From positions 1-53,301 of the forward strand of contig CAJYLQ010000040.1 in NCBI GenBank assembly GCA_913775975.1: DNA of 53,301 bases, read 5' to 3'. A program made the translations under genes and the position numbers. This document shows, in pieces, positions 20,058-28,564 of the stretch (position 1 is the first letter of the stretch; each line of letters starts with the position of its first letter). The notes under the pieces are model-generated. The model had not been told where the DNA came from, did no database searches, and saw only the letters and a list, made by a program, of their open reading frames with translations. This DNA comes from an uncultured Sphingomonas sp. (GTDB lineage Bacteria > Pseudomonadota > Alphaproteobacteria > Sphingomonadales > Sphingomonadaceae).

Positions 20058-20073
20058 TTGACGCGGACGTAAA
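20058..20073 (-). promoter_or_regulatory. Imperfect palindrome upstream of the beta-oxidation cluster (possible MerR/LiuR-type operator)
   Basis: On the minus strand TTTACGTCCGCGTCAA: half-sites TTTACG and CGTCAA (5 of 6 symmetric) with a 4-bp centre, 72 nt upstream of the FadJ-like start. Such TTGACG...CGTAAA patterns resemble operators reported for MerR-family regulators of fatty/branched-chain acid catabolism in proteobacteria. The match is from memory and unverified. Confidence 0.35.
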
Positions 20074-20137
20074 GCAACAGGGAAACGGGCCGACGACACG
20101 CGAGCGTGCCGCCAGACCCGATATTCTATCGCTTGCC

Positions 20138-20653
20138 CTAGCGGCAGCGGACCTGCGCGTTCTGGTCGATCGACTTGCCGGCCAGCGCGCCGGCCGCCGC
20201 GCCGAGAAGCGTGCCGACCGTGCGGTTGCGACCACCATCGATGACGCTGCCGAGGATGCCCCCGGCCGCGCCGCCGACGATCAGGCCGGTCGTGCCGTCC
20301 GACCGCTTGCAATAATAGCGCCCGTCATAGCCGGCATAGACGCGGTCGTCGGTCGCCAGCACCCGCTCGCGATATTGCGGACCGTCGCGATAGTCGGCCG
20401 CCGGGTCATAGCGGCCGTCATCCTGATAGCCGTTGCCGTACCGGTCGGGCGCCCGGCGATAGGGGCCGTTTGCGTCATATGTGTTGCGCGCGGCGCGATA
20501 GCGATCCACCTCCTGCCGGTAGATGTCATATTCGCGGTCGAAACGATCCTGCGCCGCACGGAAGCGGGCCTCATCCGCGCTCGACTGCGCGGCGGCAGGG
20601 GCGGCGATCAGCACTGCCGCGACCAGGGTCGAGGAGAGAAGGCGGGAAAGCAT
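20138..20653 (-). CDS. Glycine-zipper 2TM-type envelope protein
   Basis: A 171-residue exported protein. It begins with a signal peptide (LSRLLSSTLVAAVLIAAPAAAQ), continues with a charged, Tyr/Asp/Arg-rich segment with repeated Y-R and D-R pairs (about residues 25-110), and ends in a glycine zipper of two short hydrophobic helices (GLIVGGAAGGILGSVIDGG and TVGTLLGAAAGALAGKSID). The last residues VRCR and an earlier YYCKR provide two cysteines. Related proteins (SlyB/Rick_17kDa type) sit in the outer membrane; the precise role is unknown. It stands alone between the beta-oxidation cluster and uvrD. Confidence 0.82.
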   Translation of the reverse strand: MLSRLLSSTLVAAVLIAAPAAAQSSADEARFRAAQDRFDREYDIYRQEVDRYRAARNTYDANGPYRRAPDRYGNGYQDDGRYDPAADYRDGPQYRERVLATDDRVYAGYDGRYYCKRSDGTTGLIVGGAAGGILGSVIDGGRNRTVGTLLGAAAGALAGKSIDQNAQVRCR

Positions 20654-20744
20654 AGCGACGGATCCTCCGGCCCGCGAATCGGGCTGCGCCGATCGTTACG
20701 CCTGCGAAGCCGGATGGTTGCTGAACGCGTCCGTCAGGCCACGG

Positions 20745-23024
20745 TCAGGCGATGGTTACGAAGCTGTCCATCACCCGCTTGCGCCCGGCACTCTCGAAAT
20801 CGATCTCCAGCTTGTTGCCCTCGATCTCCGCGATCGCGCCGTAACCGAACTTCTGGTGGAACACGCGCTGGCCCAGCGACAGATCGGTGCGGCCCTTGTT
20901 GCCAAGGCTGACGGCGCTGGTGCGCGTTTCGACAATGCGCTTGGGCGTCGCGGTGAAGGTCGACTGGCCCATCTGGCCCGCCGCCCGCTGCCAGCCGGGC
21001 CCCCGGCCGGTGCCGCGCGCGACATTGGCGAACGGGTCGGCATGTTCGGACCAGTTCGCCCGCCACAGGCTTTCGCCCCCCGACATGGTTGTCTCCGCCT
21101 CGATATGCTCGGGCGGCAGCTCGCCGACGAAGCGGCTGGGGATGGAGGAGGTCCATTGCCCGTAAATGCGCCGGTTGGCGGCGTGGATGATCGTCGCCCG
21201 ACGCCGTGCCCGCGTGATCGCGACATAGGCGAGGCGACGCTCCTCCTCCAGGCTCTTCGTCCCGCCCTCGTCGATCGCGCGCTGCGAGGGGAACAGGCCT
21301 TCCTCCCAGCCGGCAAGGAAGACGGTGTCGAATTCCAGTCCCTTCGCGGCGTGGATCGTCATGATCGTGACCTCCGCCTGCCGGTTGTCGCCATCGCGCT
21401 CCATGACCAGTGAGACATGTTCGAGGAACGCGCCGAGCGACTCATACTCTTCCATCGCGCGCACCAGTTCGGACAGGTTTTCCAGTCGACCTGCCGCCTC
21501 CGCGCTCTTTTCCGCCTGCCACATCGCGGTGTAGCCGCTTTCGTCGAGGATCTGGCGGGCAAGTTCGGCATGGGGCAGCGAGGTCACCATGTCGCGCCAG
21601 CGCGCGATATCGCCGACCAGCCGGCCGAGCGAGCGACGCGCCTGCGGCGTCAGCTCATCCGTGTCGAGGATGCGTGCGGCCGCCAGCGTCAGCGGCAGCC
21701 CCTCCGCGCGGGCCAGCTGATGGACCTTGGCCAGCGCCTTGTCGCCCAGCCCGCGCTTGGGCGTGTTGACGATCCGTTCGAAGGCGAGATCGTCGGCTGG
21801 CTGATTTACCATGCGCAGATAGGCGATGGCGTCGCGGATCTCCAACCGCTCGTAGAAGCGGGCACCGCCGACGATGCGATAGGGCAAGCCGATCGCGATG
21901 AAGCGATCCTCGAACTCGCGCGTCTGGTGCTGCGCGCGAACGAGGATGGCGATATGGTCCAGCGTCGTACCGCCGCGCTGCGCCGCCTCGATCTCCTCGC
22001 CGACGCGGCGTGCCTCCTCCGGGCCGTCCCAGACGCCGAGGACGCGGACCTTCTCGCCGGCGTCCAGTTCCGTCCACAGCGTCTTGCCGAGTCGACCACT
22101 GTTGTGCGCGATCACCCCGCCCGCCGCGCCCAGGATATGCGGCGTAGAGCGATAGTTCTGCTCCAGCCGGATCACCTTCGCGCCGGGAAAATCCTTCTCG
22201 AAGCGCAGGATGTTTTCCACCTGCGCGCCGCGCCATGAGTAGATGGACTGGTCGTCGTCGCCCACGCAAGCGATGTTCTTCCGCTCCTGCGCCAGCAGGC
22301 GCAGCCAGAGATACTGGACGCTGTTCGTGTCCTGATACTCGTCGACCATGATATAGCGGAAGCGCTGCTGATACTGTTCAAGCACGTCGCGATGCGTGCG
22401 CAGGATGACGAGCATGTGCAGCAGCAGGTCTCCGAAATCGCAGGCGTTCACCGCCTTCAGCCGGTCCTGATATTGCTGGTACAATTCGCCGCCGCGCCCG
22501 TTGGCGTAGCGTTCGCTTTCGCCGGCATCGACATCGGCGGGGGCCAGCCCCTTGTTCTTCCATTCGTCGATCAGCCCGGCGAGGCTGCGCGCGGGAAAGC
22601 GTTTCTCATCGATATCGGCGGCGATGATGAGCTGCTTCAGCAGCCGCAACTGGTCGTCGGTGTCGAGGATCGTGAAGTTCGATTGCAGCCCGACGAGTTC
22701 GGCATGGCGGCGCAGCATCTTCGCGCCGATCGCGTGGAAGGTGCCGAGCCACGGCATCCCCTCCACCGCCTCACCGACGAGGCGCCCGACGCGTTCGCGC
22801 ATCTCGCGCGCGGCGCGGTTGGTGAAGGTGACGGCCAGGATCTCGCTGGGCCATGCCTTGCGTGTGTAGAGCAGATGCGCGAGCCGCGCGGTGAGCGCGG
22901 CCGTCTTGCCGGTGCCGGCGCCCGCCAGCATCAGCACCGGGCCGTCGGTGGTCAGCACGGCCTCCCGCTGCGGGGGATTGAGGCCCTTCAGATAAGGCGG
23001 TTCGGCAAGGGACTGGTCGTTCAC
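20745..23024 (-). CDS. uvrD: UvrD/PcrA-type superfamily 1A DNA helicase
   Basis: A 759-residue 3'-5' helicase acting in nucleotide-excision and mismatch repair. Q-motif LNPPQREAV, Walker A LAGAGTGKTAALTARL, motif Ia VTFTNRAAREMRERV, Walker B MVDEYQDTN, motif III ACVGDDDQSIYSWRGA, motif IV LEQNYRST, motif V TIHAAKGLEFDTVFLAGWEEG and motif VI ERRLAYVAITRARRR are all intact. The GTG at 23024 is the last good start before homology (NDQSLAEPPYLKGLN). No Shine-Dalgarno is visible and a LexA-type box ends 4 nt upstream, so the mRNA may be leaderless. The much longer open frame to 24365 upstream is antisense noise. Confidence 0.94.
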   Translation of the reverse strand: MNDQSLAEPPYLKGLNPPQREAVLTTDGPVLMLAGAGTGKTAALTARLAHLLYTRKAWPSEILAVTFTNRAAREMRERVGRLVGEAVEGMPWLGTFHAIGAKMLRRHAELVGLQSNFTILDTDDQLRLLKQLIIAADIDEKRFPARSLAGLIDEWKNKGLAPADVDAGESERYANGRGGELYQQYQDRLKAVNACDFGDLLLHMLVILRTHRDVLEQYQQRFRYIMVDEYQDTNSVQYLWLRLLAQERKNIACVGDDDQSIYSWRGAQVENILRFEKDFPGAKVIRLEQNYRSTPHILGAAGGVIAHNSGRLGKTLWTELDAGEKVRVLGVWDGPEEARRVGEEIEAAQRGGTTLDHIAILVRAQHQTREFEDRFIAIGLPYRIVGGARFYERLEIRDAIAYLRMVNQPADDLAFERIVNTPKRGLGDKALAKVHQLARAEGLPLTLAAARILDTDELTPQARRSLGRLVGDIARWRDMVTSLPHAELARQILDESGYTAMWQAEKSAEAAGRLENLSELVRAMEEYESLGAFLEHVSLVMERDGDNRQAEVTIMTIHAAKGLEFDTVFLAGWEEGLFPSQRAIDEGGTKSLEEERRLAYVAITRARRRATIIHAANRRIYGQWTSSIPSRFVGELPPEHIEAETTMSGGESLWRANWSEHADPFANVARGTGRGPGWQRAAGQMGQSTFTATPKRIVETRTSAVSLGNKGRTDLSLGQRVFHQKFGYGAIAEIEGNKLEIDFESAGRKRVMDSFVTIA

Positions 23025-23028
23025 GATC

Positions 23029-23043
23029 GAACAGGTAGGGAAC
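23029..23043 (-). promoter_or_regulatory. LexA (SOS) box upstream of uvrD
   Basis: GAACAGGTAGGGAAC on the plus strand, that is GTTC-N7-GTTC on the coding strand, exactly the direct-repeat operator used by alphaproteobacterial LexA. It lies 4 nt upstream of the uvrD GTG, a gene that is damage-inducible in several bacteria. Confidence 0.65.
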
Positions 23044-23224
23044 GATCCCGCGCGGAGCAACCGTCTGCGGGCGGTTGCATCGTCGTCATCTATCGGTCGC
23101 GATGTCGTCTTGGGATCGCAACGATCCGCGCCTAGGGGCCCGGTTGCCGGTGAGCGGCGACGGGCGGGGCCATCCGCCAGTACGCGGCCATGACAGGCGA
23201 CGCAGGGCTTCTCCAGGAGGAAAT

Positions 23225-23548
23225 ATGACCTTCCGTAAATCCGCCGCAATCGCGGCGGCCGCTTTCGTGTGCCTGTCGCCGGTGGTGGCCCAGGCCGATA
23301 CCGTGGGTCGGGTGCCCGTGCGCGCCACCGTGCGCCATGGAGATCTGAATCTTTCCAGCAAGACGGGACGCGATCTTCTCGCCAAGCGGATCGATCATGC
23401 CGTCCGCCGCGCCTGCGCATCGACGCTCGCTGGCCTGTCCGGAGCGGCGGACAGCCGTCGCTGCCGAGACGAGATGATGCGCGATGCCGATGTTCAGGTC
23501 GCGGCGCTGACCCGCGGTGCGCCGGTACAGGTTGCCGCCAACCGGTGA
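23225..23548 (+). CDS. UrcA family secreted protein
   Basis: A 107-residue exported protein. A signal peptide (FRKSAAIAAAAFVCLSPVVAQA) precedes a UrcA-type domain, recognisable from V-R-H-G-DLNLSSKTGRDLLAKRI, AVRRACAS and a second Cys in SRRCRDEM. The cysteine pair probably forms a disulfide. The family is common in Sphingomonadales and Caulobacterales, but its function is unknown. The start is well supported: AGGAGG 5 nt before ATG 23225. A strong hairpin follows the stop. Confidence 0.85.
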   Translation: MTFRKSAAIAAAAFVCLSPVVAQADTVGRVPVRATVRHGDLNLSSKTGRDLLAKRIDHAVRRACASTLAGLSGAADSRRCRDEMMRDADVQVAALTRGAPVQVAANR

Positions 23549-23555
23549 CGCGTGA

Positions 23556-23588
23556 GAGCCGGCCGCGGCACTCGACCGCTGCCGGCTC
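23556..23588 (+). terminator. Strong hairpin after urcA-like gene
   Basis: Stem 23556-23563 (GAGCCGGC) with 23581-23588 (GCCGGCTC), one mismatch, then 4 further pairs (GCGG/CCGC) and a 7-nt loop. It begins 8 nt after the stop. There is no T-run after it, so it may stabilise the 3' end or act as a weak or Rho-assisted terminator. Confidence 0.5.
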
Positions 23589-23639
23589 CACCTTCCGATG
23601 GCCGTTGACGCATCCGGGCGCGGCGATCAGGAGGCGGCG

Positions 23640-24929
23640 ATGACCGCTTCCGCCTTGCAGCCGACCGCCGGTTCGGCCCCGTCGCACGCCCGGGTTCTGT
23701 TCGCCAGCTTCGTGGGGACGGGAATCGAGTTCTACGACTTCTACGTCTACGCCACGGCGGCGGCGCTGGTCTTTGGCGAGCTGTTCTTTCCGGCCGGCGC
23801 GCCGGGCGCGCAGCAGCTGGCGGCCTTCGCGACGCTGGCGGTGGCGTTTTTCGCGCGGCCGGTGGGCAGCGTCGTGTTCGGTCATTTCGGCGACCGGATC
23901 GGGCGGAAGTCTACGCTCGTCGCATCGCTGTTGACGATGGGCGTGTCCACGACGCTGGTGGCGGCGCTGCCGACCTATGCCGACGCCGGCTGGATCGCGC
24001 CGGTCGCGCTTTGCCTGCTCCGATTTGGACAGGGCTTCGGTCTTGGTGGCGAATGGGGTGGCGCGGCGCTGCTGGCGGTGGAGCACGCGCCGCCGGGCTG
24101 GCGCGCGCGATATGGCAGCGCGCCGCAGCTGGGGGCGCCCGCCGGCTTCATCGCCGCCAATGGCCTGTTCCTTTTGCTGGGTCTGTGGCTGAGCCCGACG
24201 GAGTTTCGCGACTGGGGCTGGCGCATCCCCTTCGTCATCAGCGCGGCGCTGGTGGCGGTGGGCCTGTGGATCCGGCTGAAACTGACCGAGACGCCTGCCT
24301 TCTCCGCCGCGATCGAGGCCGCGCCACCGCCCGCCGTCCCCCTGGCGGAACTGCTGCGGAATCATGCCGGGGCGACGCTGGCGGGCACGACCGGGGCGAT
24401 CGCCTGTTTCGCCGCCTATTATGTCGGCACCGCCTTTCTGCTCGGCTATGGCACGAAGACGCTGGGCTTTTCGATGCAGCAGTTCCTGTTGATGCAGCTG
24501 GGTGCGATCCTGTTCATGGCGGTCGGCATCTATGCGGCCGCGTGGCTGGCGGATCGCCGCTGGGACGAACGACGGGTGCTGGCGGGCGGCTGCGTCGCAA
24601 CGATCTTCGTGGGCTTTACCATCGCCCCGCTGATGAGCGGATCGGCGGCGGGCGCCTTCGCCTTTCTATCGCTGACCTTGCTCGCGATGGGGTTCGTGTA
24701 CGGCCCGTTGGGTGCATGGCTGCCGTCGCTGTTTCCCGCCCGCGTGCGCTACACCGGTGCGTCGATCGCGTTCAACGTCGCGGGCGTGATCGGTGGCGGG
24801 CTGACGCCGTTGATCGCGCAGGGGCTGGCGATGGAGCGGGGGCTGGCGGCGGTGGGCCTGTACCTGAGCGGAGCGGCTGCGATCAGCCTCGTCGCCTTGC
24901 TGATCGTCCGGCCCCGCCCCGCCGCCTGA
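23640..24929 (+). CDS. MFS transporter, MHS (metabolite:H+ symporter) type
   Basis: A 429-residue membrane protein with 12 expected transmembrane segments. The N-terminal GTGIEFYDFYVYATAAALVF and the loop 2-3 signature GHFGDRIGRKSTL are characteristic of the metabolite:H+ symporter family (KgtP, ShiA, ProP relatives), and GFGLGGEWGGAALLAVEHA on TM4-5 is equally typical. The substrate is probably an organic acid, quaternary amine or similar; it cannot be assigned. The start is ATG 23640 with CAGGAGG 6 nt upstream. Converges on rsmD with a 4-nt gap. Confidence 0.9.
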   Translation: MTASALQPTAGSAPSHARVLFASFVGTGIEFYDFYVYATAAALVFGELFFPAGAPGAQQLAAFATLAVAFFARPVGSVVFGHFGDRIGRKSTLVASLLTMGVSTTLVAALPTYADAGWIAPVALCLLRFGQGFGLGGEWGGAALLAVEHAPPGWRARYGSAPQLGAPAGFIAANGLFLLLGLWLSPTEFRDWGWRIPFVISAALVAVGLWIRLKLTETPAFSAAIEAAPPPAVPLAELLRNHAGATLAGTTGAIACFAAYYVGTAFLLGYGTKTLGFSMQQFLLMQLGAILFMAVGIYAAAWLADRRWDERRVLAGGCVATIFVGFTIAPLMSGSAAGAFAFLSLTLLAMGFVYGPLGAWLPSLFPARVRYTGASIAFNVAGVIGGGLTPLIAQGLAMERGLAAVGLYLSGAAAISLVALLIVRPRPAA

Positions 24930-24933
24930 CGGA

Positions 24934-25470
24934 TCAGGCCTGCCGCAGCAGCGTGATGCGCGCCTTGCCGTGGACGCGGGTGGCGTCGACCACGAAGCCA
25001 TCCACCGTGATCTCCTCCGCCTTGGCGGTCTCGACGCTGACCCACGTCGCCGGCCCGATCCAGCCCAGCCGGCCCAGCTTGTCGAGCGCCACGGAGCCCG
25101 CGCCCGTTCCGTAAGGCGGGTCCATCATCACCAGATCGAGCGGCGCGGGCGCGGGGCCCAGTGCCATGACCGATGTGGCGCGCACATCGGCGCGGACACC
25201 CAGCTTCGCCAGATTGGCCTTTAACGCGTCGAGTGCTGCGCGATCCTGCTCGACGAACAGGCAACTGCCCGCGCCCCGCGACAGCGCCTCGATCCCCAGC
25301 GCACCCGATCCGGCGAACAGGTCCGCGACCGCCAGTTCATCGAAGCTGCCCAGCCGGCTGGCGAGCATGGAAAACAGTGCCTCACGCGTGCGATCCGCCG
25401 TCGGGCGGGTCGCGTCACCCTTCGGCGCGACGAGCGGGCGACCCCGCCACTGGCCTGCGATCACGCGCAT
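24934..25470 (-). CDS. rsmD: 16S rRNA (guanine966-N2)-methyltransferase RsmD
   Basis: Methylates the exocyclic N2 of G966 in 16S rRNA. The 178-residue length is typical. The N-terminal MRVIAGQWRGRPL and RPTADRTREALFSMLASR are family signatures, the SAM motif is VADLFAGSGALGIEALSRGA, and the N6/N2-methyltransferase motif IV is MMDPPYGTG. It starts 3 nt after the stop of the pseudouridine synthase gene, so the two RNA-modification genes form one unit. Confidence 0.95.
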   Translation of the reverse strand: MRVIAGQWRGRPLVAPKGDATRPTADRTREALFSMLASRLGSFDELAVADLFAGSGALGIEALSRGAGSCLFVEQDRAALDALKANLAKLGVRADVRATSVMALGPAPAPLDLVMMDPPYGTGAGSVALDKLGRLGWIGPATWVSVETAKAEEITVDGFVVDATRVHGKARITLLRQA

Positions 25471-25473
25471 CGC

Positions 25474-26637
25474 TCAGCGCCCCCGCCGGGGACCGCGACC
25501 GGCGGGCGGGCGCGCCGGGCCCGATCCGCCGGGGCGCGAAGGGGGGCGAGGACCGGCCGGTGAACCCGGACGGGCAGGCGGGCGAGGGCTCTCGGTGCCG
25601 CGCGGGGTTCGGGCACCACCACCCGAGGCAGTCGGGCTGGCGTCACGACGCGGCGAACGCGCGGGACGCTCATCGACTGGATCGCCGCGCTCGCCATATT
25701 GGGTAGGGCGACTGGGCCGGGTACGCGTACCCCAGCCACCCCGCGCAGGCGCCTGCGCGGCTGCCGGCCGGGCGGTGACGGCGCGCGGCGGGCGCGGTGC
25801 GGGCGCCGGGGCCGGGGCCGGCGGTGCCGCCACGGTCTGCGGCTTCGCATGGGGCGTCACCGTCACCAGCGTATCGAGATCGGCCCCCTTGCGGCGGCGT
25901 GGGCCCAGCGTCTGGCGGAAGGCGACCAGCTCGTGCTGGCGCACCTCACCGATCTCACCCACCGGCAGATCGCCGAGAATGAAGGGGCCATAGCGGGTGC
26001 GGATCAACCGGCTGACCTGCAGGCCCAGATATTCCAGCACCCGTCGCACCTCACGATTCTTGCCCTCGGTCAGCGTCAGCTCGATCCAGACGTTCGCGCC
26101 GGTCCGCCGTTCGAGATTGGCGTCGATCGAGCCGTAGCGGATGCCCTCGATCTCGATCCCGTCGATCAGGTCCTCCAGCTGCGCCTGCGTGATCTCGCCA
26201 TAGGCGCGGGCGCGATAGGTGCGCTCTACACCCGTCGCTGGCAGTTCCAGCTCACGCTTCAGCCCGCCATCGGTGGTCAGCAGAAGCAGCCCTTCGGTGG
26301 CGAGGTCCAGCCGGCCGACCGGCACCAGCCGGGGCAGGTTGGCGGGAAGGCGGTCGTAGATGGTCGGCCGGCCGCGCGGGTCGCGTTCGGTCACCAGCAG
26401 GCCCGGCGGCTTGTTGAAGACGAACAACCGCGCCGCCGCCGGTGCCGCCACCGCCACGCCGTCGACCGTCACGCCCGTCAAAGAGCGCAGCACGGTCGCG
26501 GGTGTATCCAGCGTCACGCCATCCAGCGCTATGCGCCCCTCGGCGATCATTCGCTCCACCTCTCGGCGCGAGGCGATCCCGGCACGGGCGAGCAATTTGG
26601 CGATACGATCCCCTTCGGGACGGGCTTCTTCGGTCAT
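25474..26637 (-). CDS. RsuA/RluB/RluE-type pseudouridine synthase with long disordered C-terminal tail
   Basis: A 387-residue rRNA pseudouridine synthase. It has an S4 RNA-binding domain (DRIAKLLARAGIASRREVERMI) at about residues 10-60 and a catalytic domain with VGRLDLATEGLLLLTTDG, where the Asp is the nucleophile, and LTEGKNREVRRVLEYLG. The catalytic core ends near residue 245. The remaining 140 or so residues are almost entirely Pro, Arg, Ala, Gly and Ser and are predicted to be disordered. The core resembles RluB (23S rRNA U2605), but position specificity cannot be settled. ATG 26637 is chosen because homology begins right after it. Confidence 0.9.
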   Translation of the reverse strand: MTEEARPEGDRIAKLLARAGIASRREVERMIAEGRIALDGVTLDTPATVLRSLTGVTVDGVAVAAPAAARLFVFNKPPGLLVTERDPRGRPTIYDRLPANLPRLVPVGRLDLATEGLLLLTTDGGLKRELELPATGVERTYRARAYGEITQAQLEDLIDGIEIEGIRYGSIDANLERRTGANVWIELTLTEGKNREVRRVLEYLGLQVSRLIRTRYGPFILGDLPVGEIGEVRQHELVAFRQTLGPRRRKGADLDTLVTVTPHAKPQTVAAPPAPAPAPAPRPPRAVTARPAAAQAPARGGWGTRTRPSRPTQYGERGDPVDERPARSPRRDASPTASGGGARTPRGTESPRPPARPGSPAGPRPPSRPGGSGPARPPAGRGPRRGR

Positions 26638-26739
26638 GCCGCGCCGAATACAGCGGATTGTACGCCGGAGCGAAAAACTTTTGCGACCGGCGCGGCTCAG
26701 GCGCGTTACAATGCGGGTGCGTAATGAGCAGGGTGCAAG

Positions 26740-27168
26740 ATGCTGTTCGGGAGGAAGAAACGTCAGATCGTCAGGCTTCTCGTCGTCGAGGATGAGCCGC
26801 TGGTCGCGTTCGACGCCGAACATTTCCTGAGCGACGCTGATTACGAGGTGGTCGCGACCGTCGATCGCGTCGTCGAGGCGATCGCAGTGCTGGAGGCGCA
26901 GTCGGTCGATCTGGTGCTGGTCGACGTGAATCTGGCCGACGGGTCTGGACTGGACGTGGCGCGCGCGGCGCGCGACCAGGGTATCCCCGTGATGTTCGTC
27001 ACCGGCGCCTTTCCGCCGGAGGCCGCCCCGCTGGCATCGGGTGTCCTCAGCAAGCCCTATGCGGCGCGCGACCTGCTCGCCGCGATCGCCGCGATCGAGG
27101 AGGAACGGGGCGGACGAACGCCGCGGCGCCTGCCGCCCGGGTTCCAGCTGTTCCAGCCGGCGGGCTGA
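26740..27168 (+). CDS. Single-domain response regulator
   Basis: A 142-residue receiver-domain protein without an output domain. The acidic pocket VVEDEPL, the phospho-acceptor Asp in LVLVDVNLADGSG (about residue 62), the Thr in MFVTGAF and the Lys in LSKPYA are all present. A basic N-terminus (MLFGRKKRQIVR) precedes the domain and a short Arg/Pro tail follows. It could work by protein-protein contact, as with CheY or Sphingomonas stress phosphorelay regulators; no kinase gene is adjacent. CAGGG lies 7 nt before ATG 26740. Divergent from the pseudouridine synthase. Confidence 0.88.
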   Translation: MLFGRKKRQIVRLLVVEDEPLVAFDAEHFLSDADYEVVATVDRVVEAIAVLEAQSVDLVLVDVNLADGSGLDVARAARDQGIPVMFVTGAFPPEAAPLASGVLSKPYAARDLLAAIAAIEEERGGRTPRRLPPGFQLFQPAG

Positions 27169-27244
27169 TGGGCTCGCGCGGGACGGCTTCCCTTGCCGCC
27201 GCTCCGCGCTATGGTCCGCCGATGCAGTCGAAGACGATCCAGCG

Positions 27245-28564
27245 ATGAGCGGCGCCGGGGTGGGCGCGGGCCTGAAACCCTATGTCGAGAAGGAGCCGAT
27301 CGCGGCCTTCCTGCTCGGCATATCGTCGGGCTTCCCCTATGCGATGATCGGCGCGACACTGACGACGCGGCTGGCGCAGAACGGCATCGACAAGAAGACG
27401 ATCACCGCCTTCACGCTCGCCTTCTTCGTCTATAATCTGAAGCCGCTATGGGCGTGGGCGGTGGATGGCGTGCGCCTGCCCGTGCTGGGGCGGCTGGGCC
27501 AGCGGGTTTCCTGGATGCTGCTGGCGGGCGCGCTGGTGATGGCGGCGGTCGCCAATCTGGCGCTGGTCGATCCGGGCGCCGATCTGGGTGCGACCGTGAC
27601 CGCTGCGCTGCTGGTCGGTCTGGCGGGCGCGACCTTCGATATCGTGATCGACGCCTATCGGATCGAAACGCTGAAGCCGTATCAGCTGGGCGTCGGTTCC
27701 GGCATGACGCAATATGGCTGGCGGATCGGTTCCGTCGCGGCAGGCGGCCTCGCGCTGGTGCTTGCGGCGCGCACGGGCTGGTCGATCGCATATCTCGCCT
27801 GCGCCGCCTTCGCGCTGCCGGCGATGCTGGTCGCGCTGGTCATGGGAGAGCCCGTCCGGCACCGTGACCCGGTCGAACGCCGGGGTCTCGCGGAATTGTG
27901 GCAGTCAATCGCGGGACCGTTCGTGGAGTTCTTCCGCCGGCAGGGCGCGTTCGTCGTGCTGGCGTTCATCCTGGTGCACAAGATCGGCGACACGCTGGGG
28001 CAGCTGGTAGTACGGCTGCTGTTCAACGACCTAGGCTACACCAATGACGAGATCGCGCTCTACGATGTCGGCGTCGGGTTCTGGGCCTATCTGATCGGCA
28101 TCTTTATCGGCGGCGCGCTGTATGCGCGACTGGGGTTGAAACGGTCGGTCCTCATCAGCCTGATCCTGATGGCGGTGTCCAATGCCAGCTTCGCCGCGCT
28201 CGCCGCCGCCGGGCACAGCAATTGGGGAATGGCCGGCGCGATTGGGTTCGAGAATATCGCGAGCGGTATCGGCGGCGTGACCGTGATCGCCTATTTCTCG
28301 GCGCTATGCGACCTGCGCTTCACAGCCGCGCAATATGCGCTGATCTCCGCCGCCGCGAGCGCGGTGGGACGGATCCTTACCGGGACGACCGCAGGCTGGC
28401 TGGTCGAGCGAATGGGCTATGTGAACTTCTACCTGCTGACGACGGTCGTGGCGTTGCCGGGTGTCGCGCTGTTCTGGTGGATGGCGCGAACGGGACTCGT
28501 CGACGAGTCGATCGGCAGCGCGGGCATCGAGGGGAAGGGCGACGCGCGGCGCGGCGAAAGCTAA
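27245..28564 (+). CDS. AmpG-like MFS permease
   Basis: A 439-residue, 12-TM transporter. The N-terminal segment (FLLGISSGFPYAMIGATLTTRL) and the following NLKPLWAWAVDGVRLPVLGRLGQR loop match the AmpG/PAT family, which imports anhydromuropeptides during cell-wall recycling. A second signature, FDIVIDAYRIETLK, is also AmpG-like. ATG 27245 is selected because homology starts at GLKPYVEKEPIAAF. The stop overlaps that of the convergent tandem-TetR gene by a few bases. Substrate assignment is by family resemblance only. Confidence 0.85.
   Translation: MSGAGVGAGLKPYVEKEPIAAFLLGISSGFPYAMIGATLTTRLAQNGIDKKTITAFTLAFFVYNLKPLWAWAVDGVRLPVLGRLGQRVSWMLLAGALVMAAVANLALVDPGADLGATVTAALLVGLAGATFDIVIDAYRIETLKPYQLGVGSGMTQYGWRIGSVAAGGLALVLAARTGWSIAYLACAAFALPAMLVALVMGEPVRHRDPVERRGLAELWQSIAGPFVEFFRRQGAFVVLAFILVHKIGDTLGQLVVRLLFNDLGYTNDEIALYDVGVGFWAYLIGIFIGGALYARLGLKRSVLISLILMAVSNASFAALAAAGHSNWGMAGAIGFENIASGIGGVTVIAYFSALCDLRFTAAQYALISAAASAVGRILTGTTAGWLVERMGYVNFYLLTTVVALPGVALFWWMARTGLVDESIGSAGIEGKGDARRGES

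Noticed and set aside
17803..20061. 750-codon plus-strand open frame opposite the FadJ-like gene
   Set aside because: Antisense shadow of a confident beta-oxidation gene; Asp/His/Arg-rich with no domain.
23025..24365. Upstream extension of the uvrD frame to a 1206-codon protein
   Set aside because: The extra N-terminal 447 codons run antisense to the urcA-like and transporter genes and look like noise; helicase homology starts right after the GTG at 23024.
26660..26735. Promoter TTGCGA...TACAAT in front of the response regulator
   Set aside because: The spacing between the two hexamers is about 20 nt, too long for a standard sigma-70 promoter.
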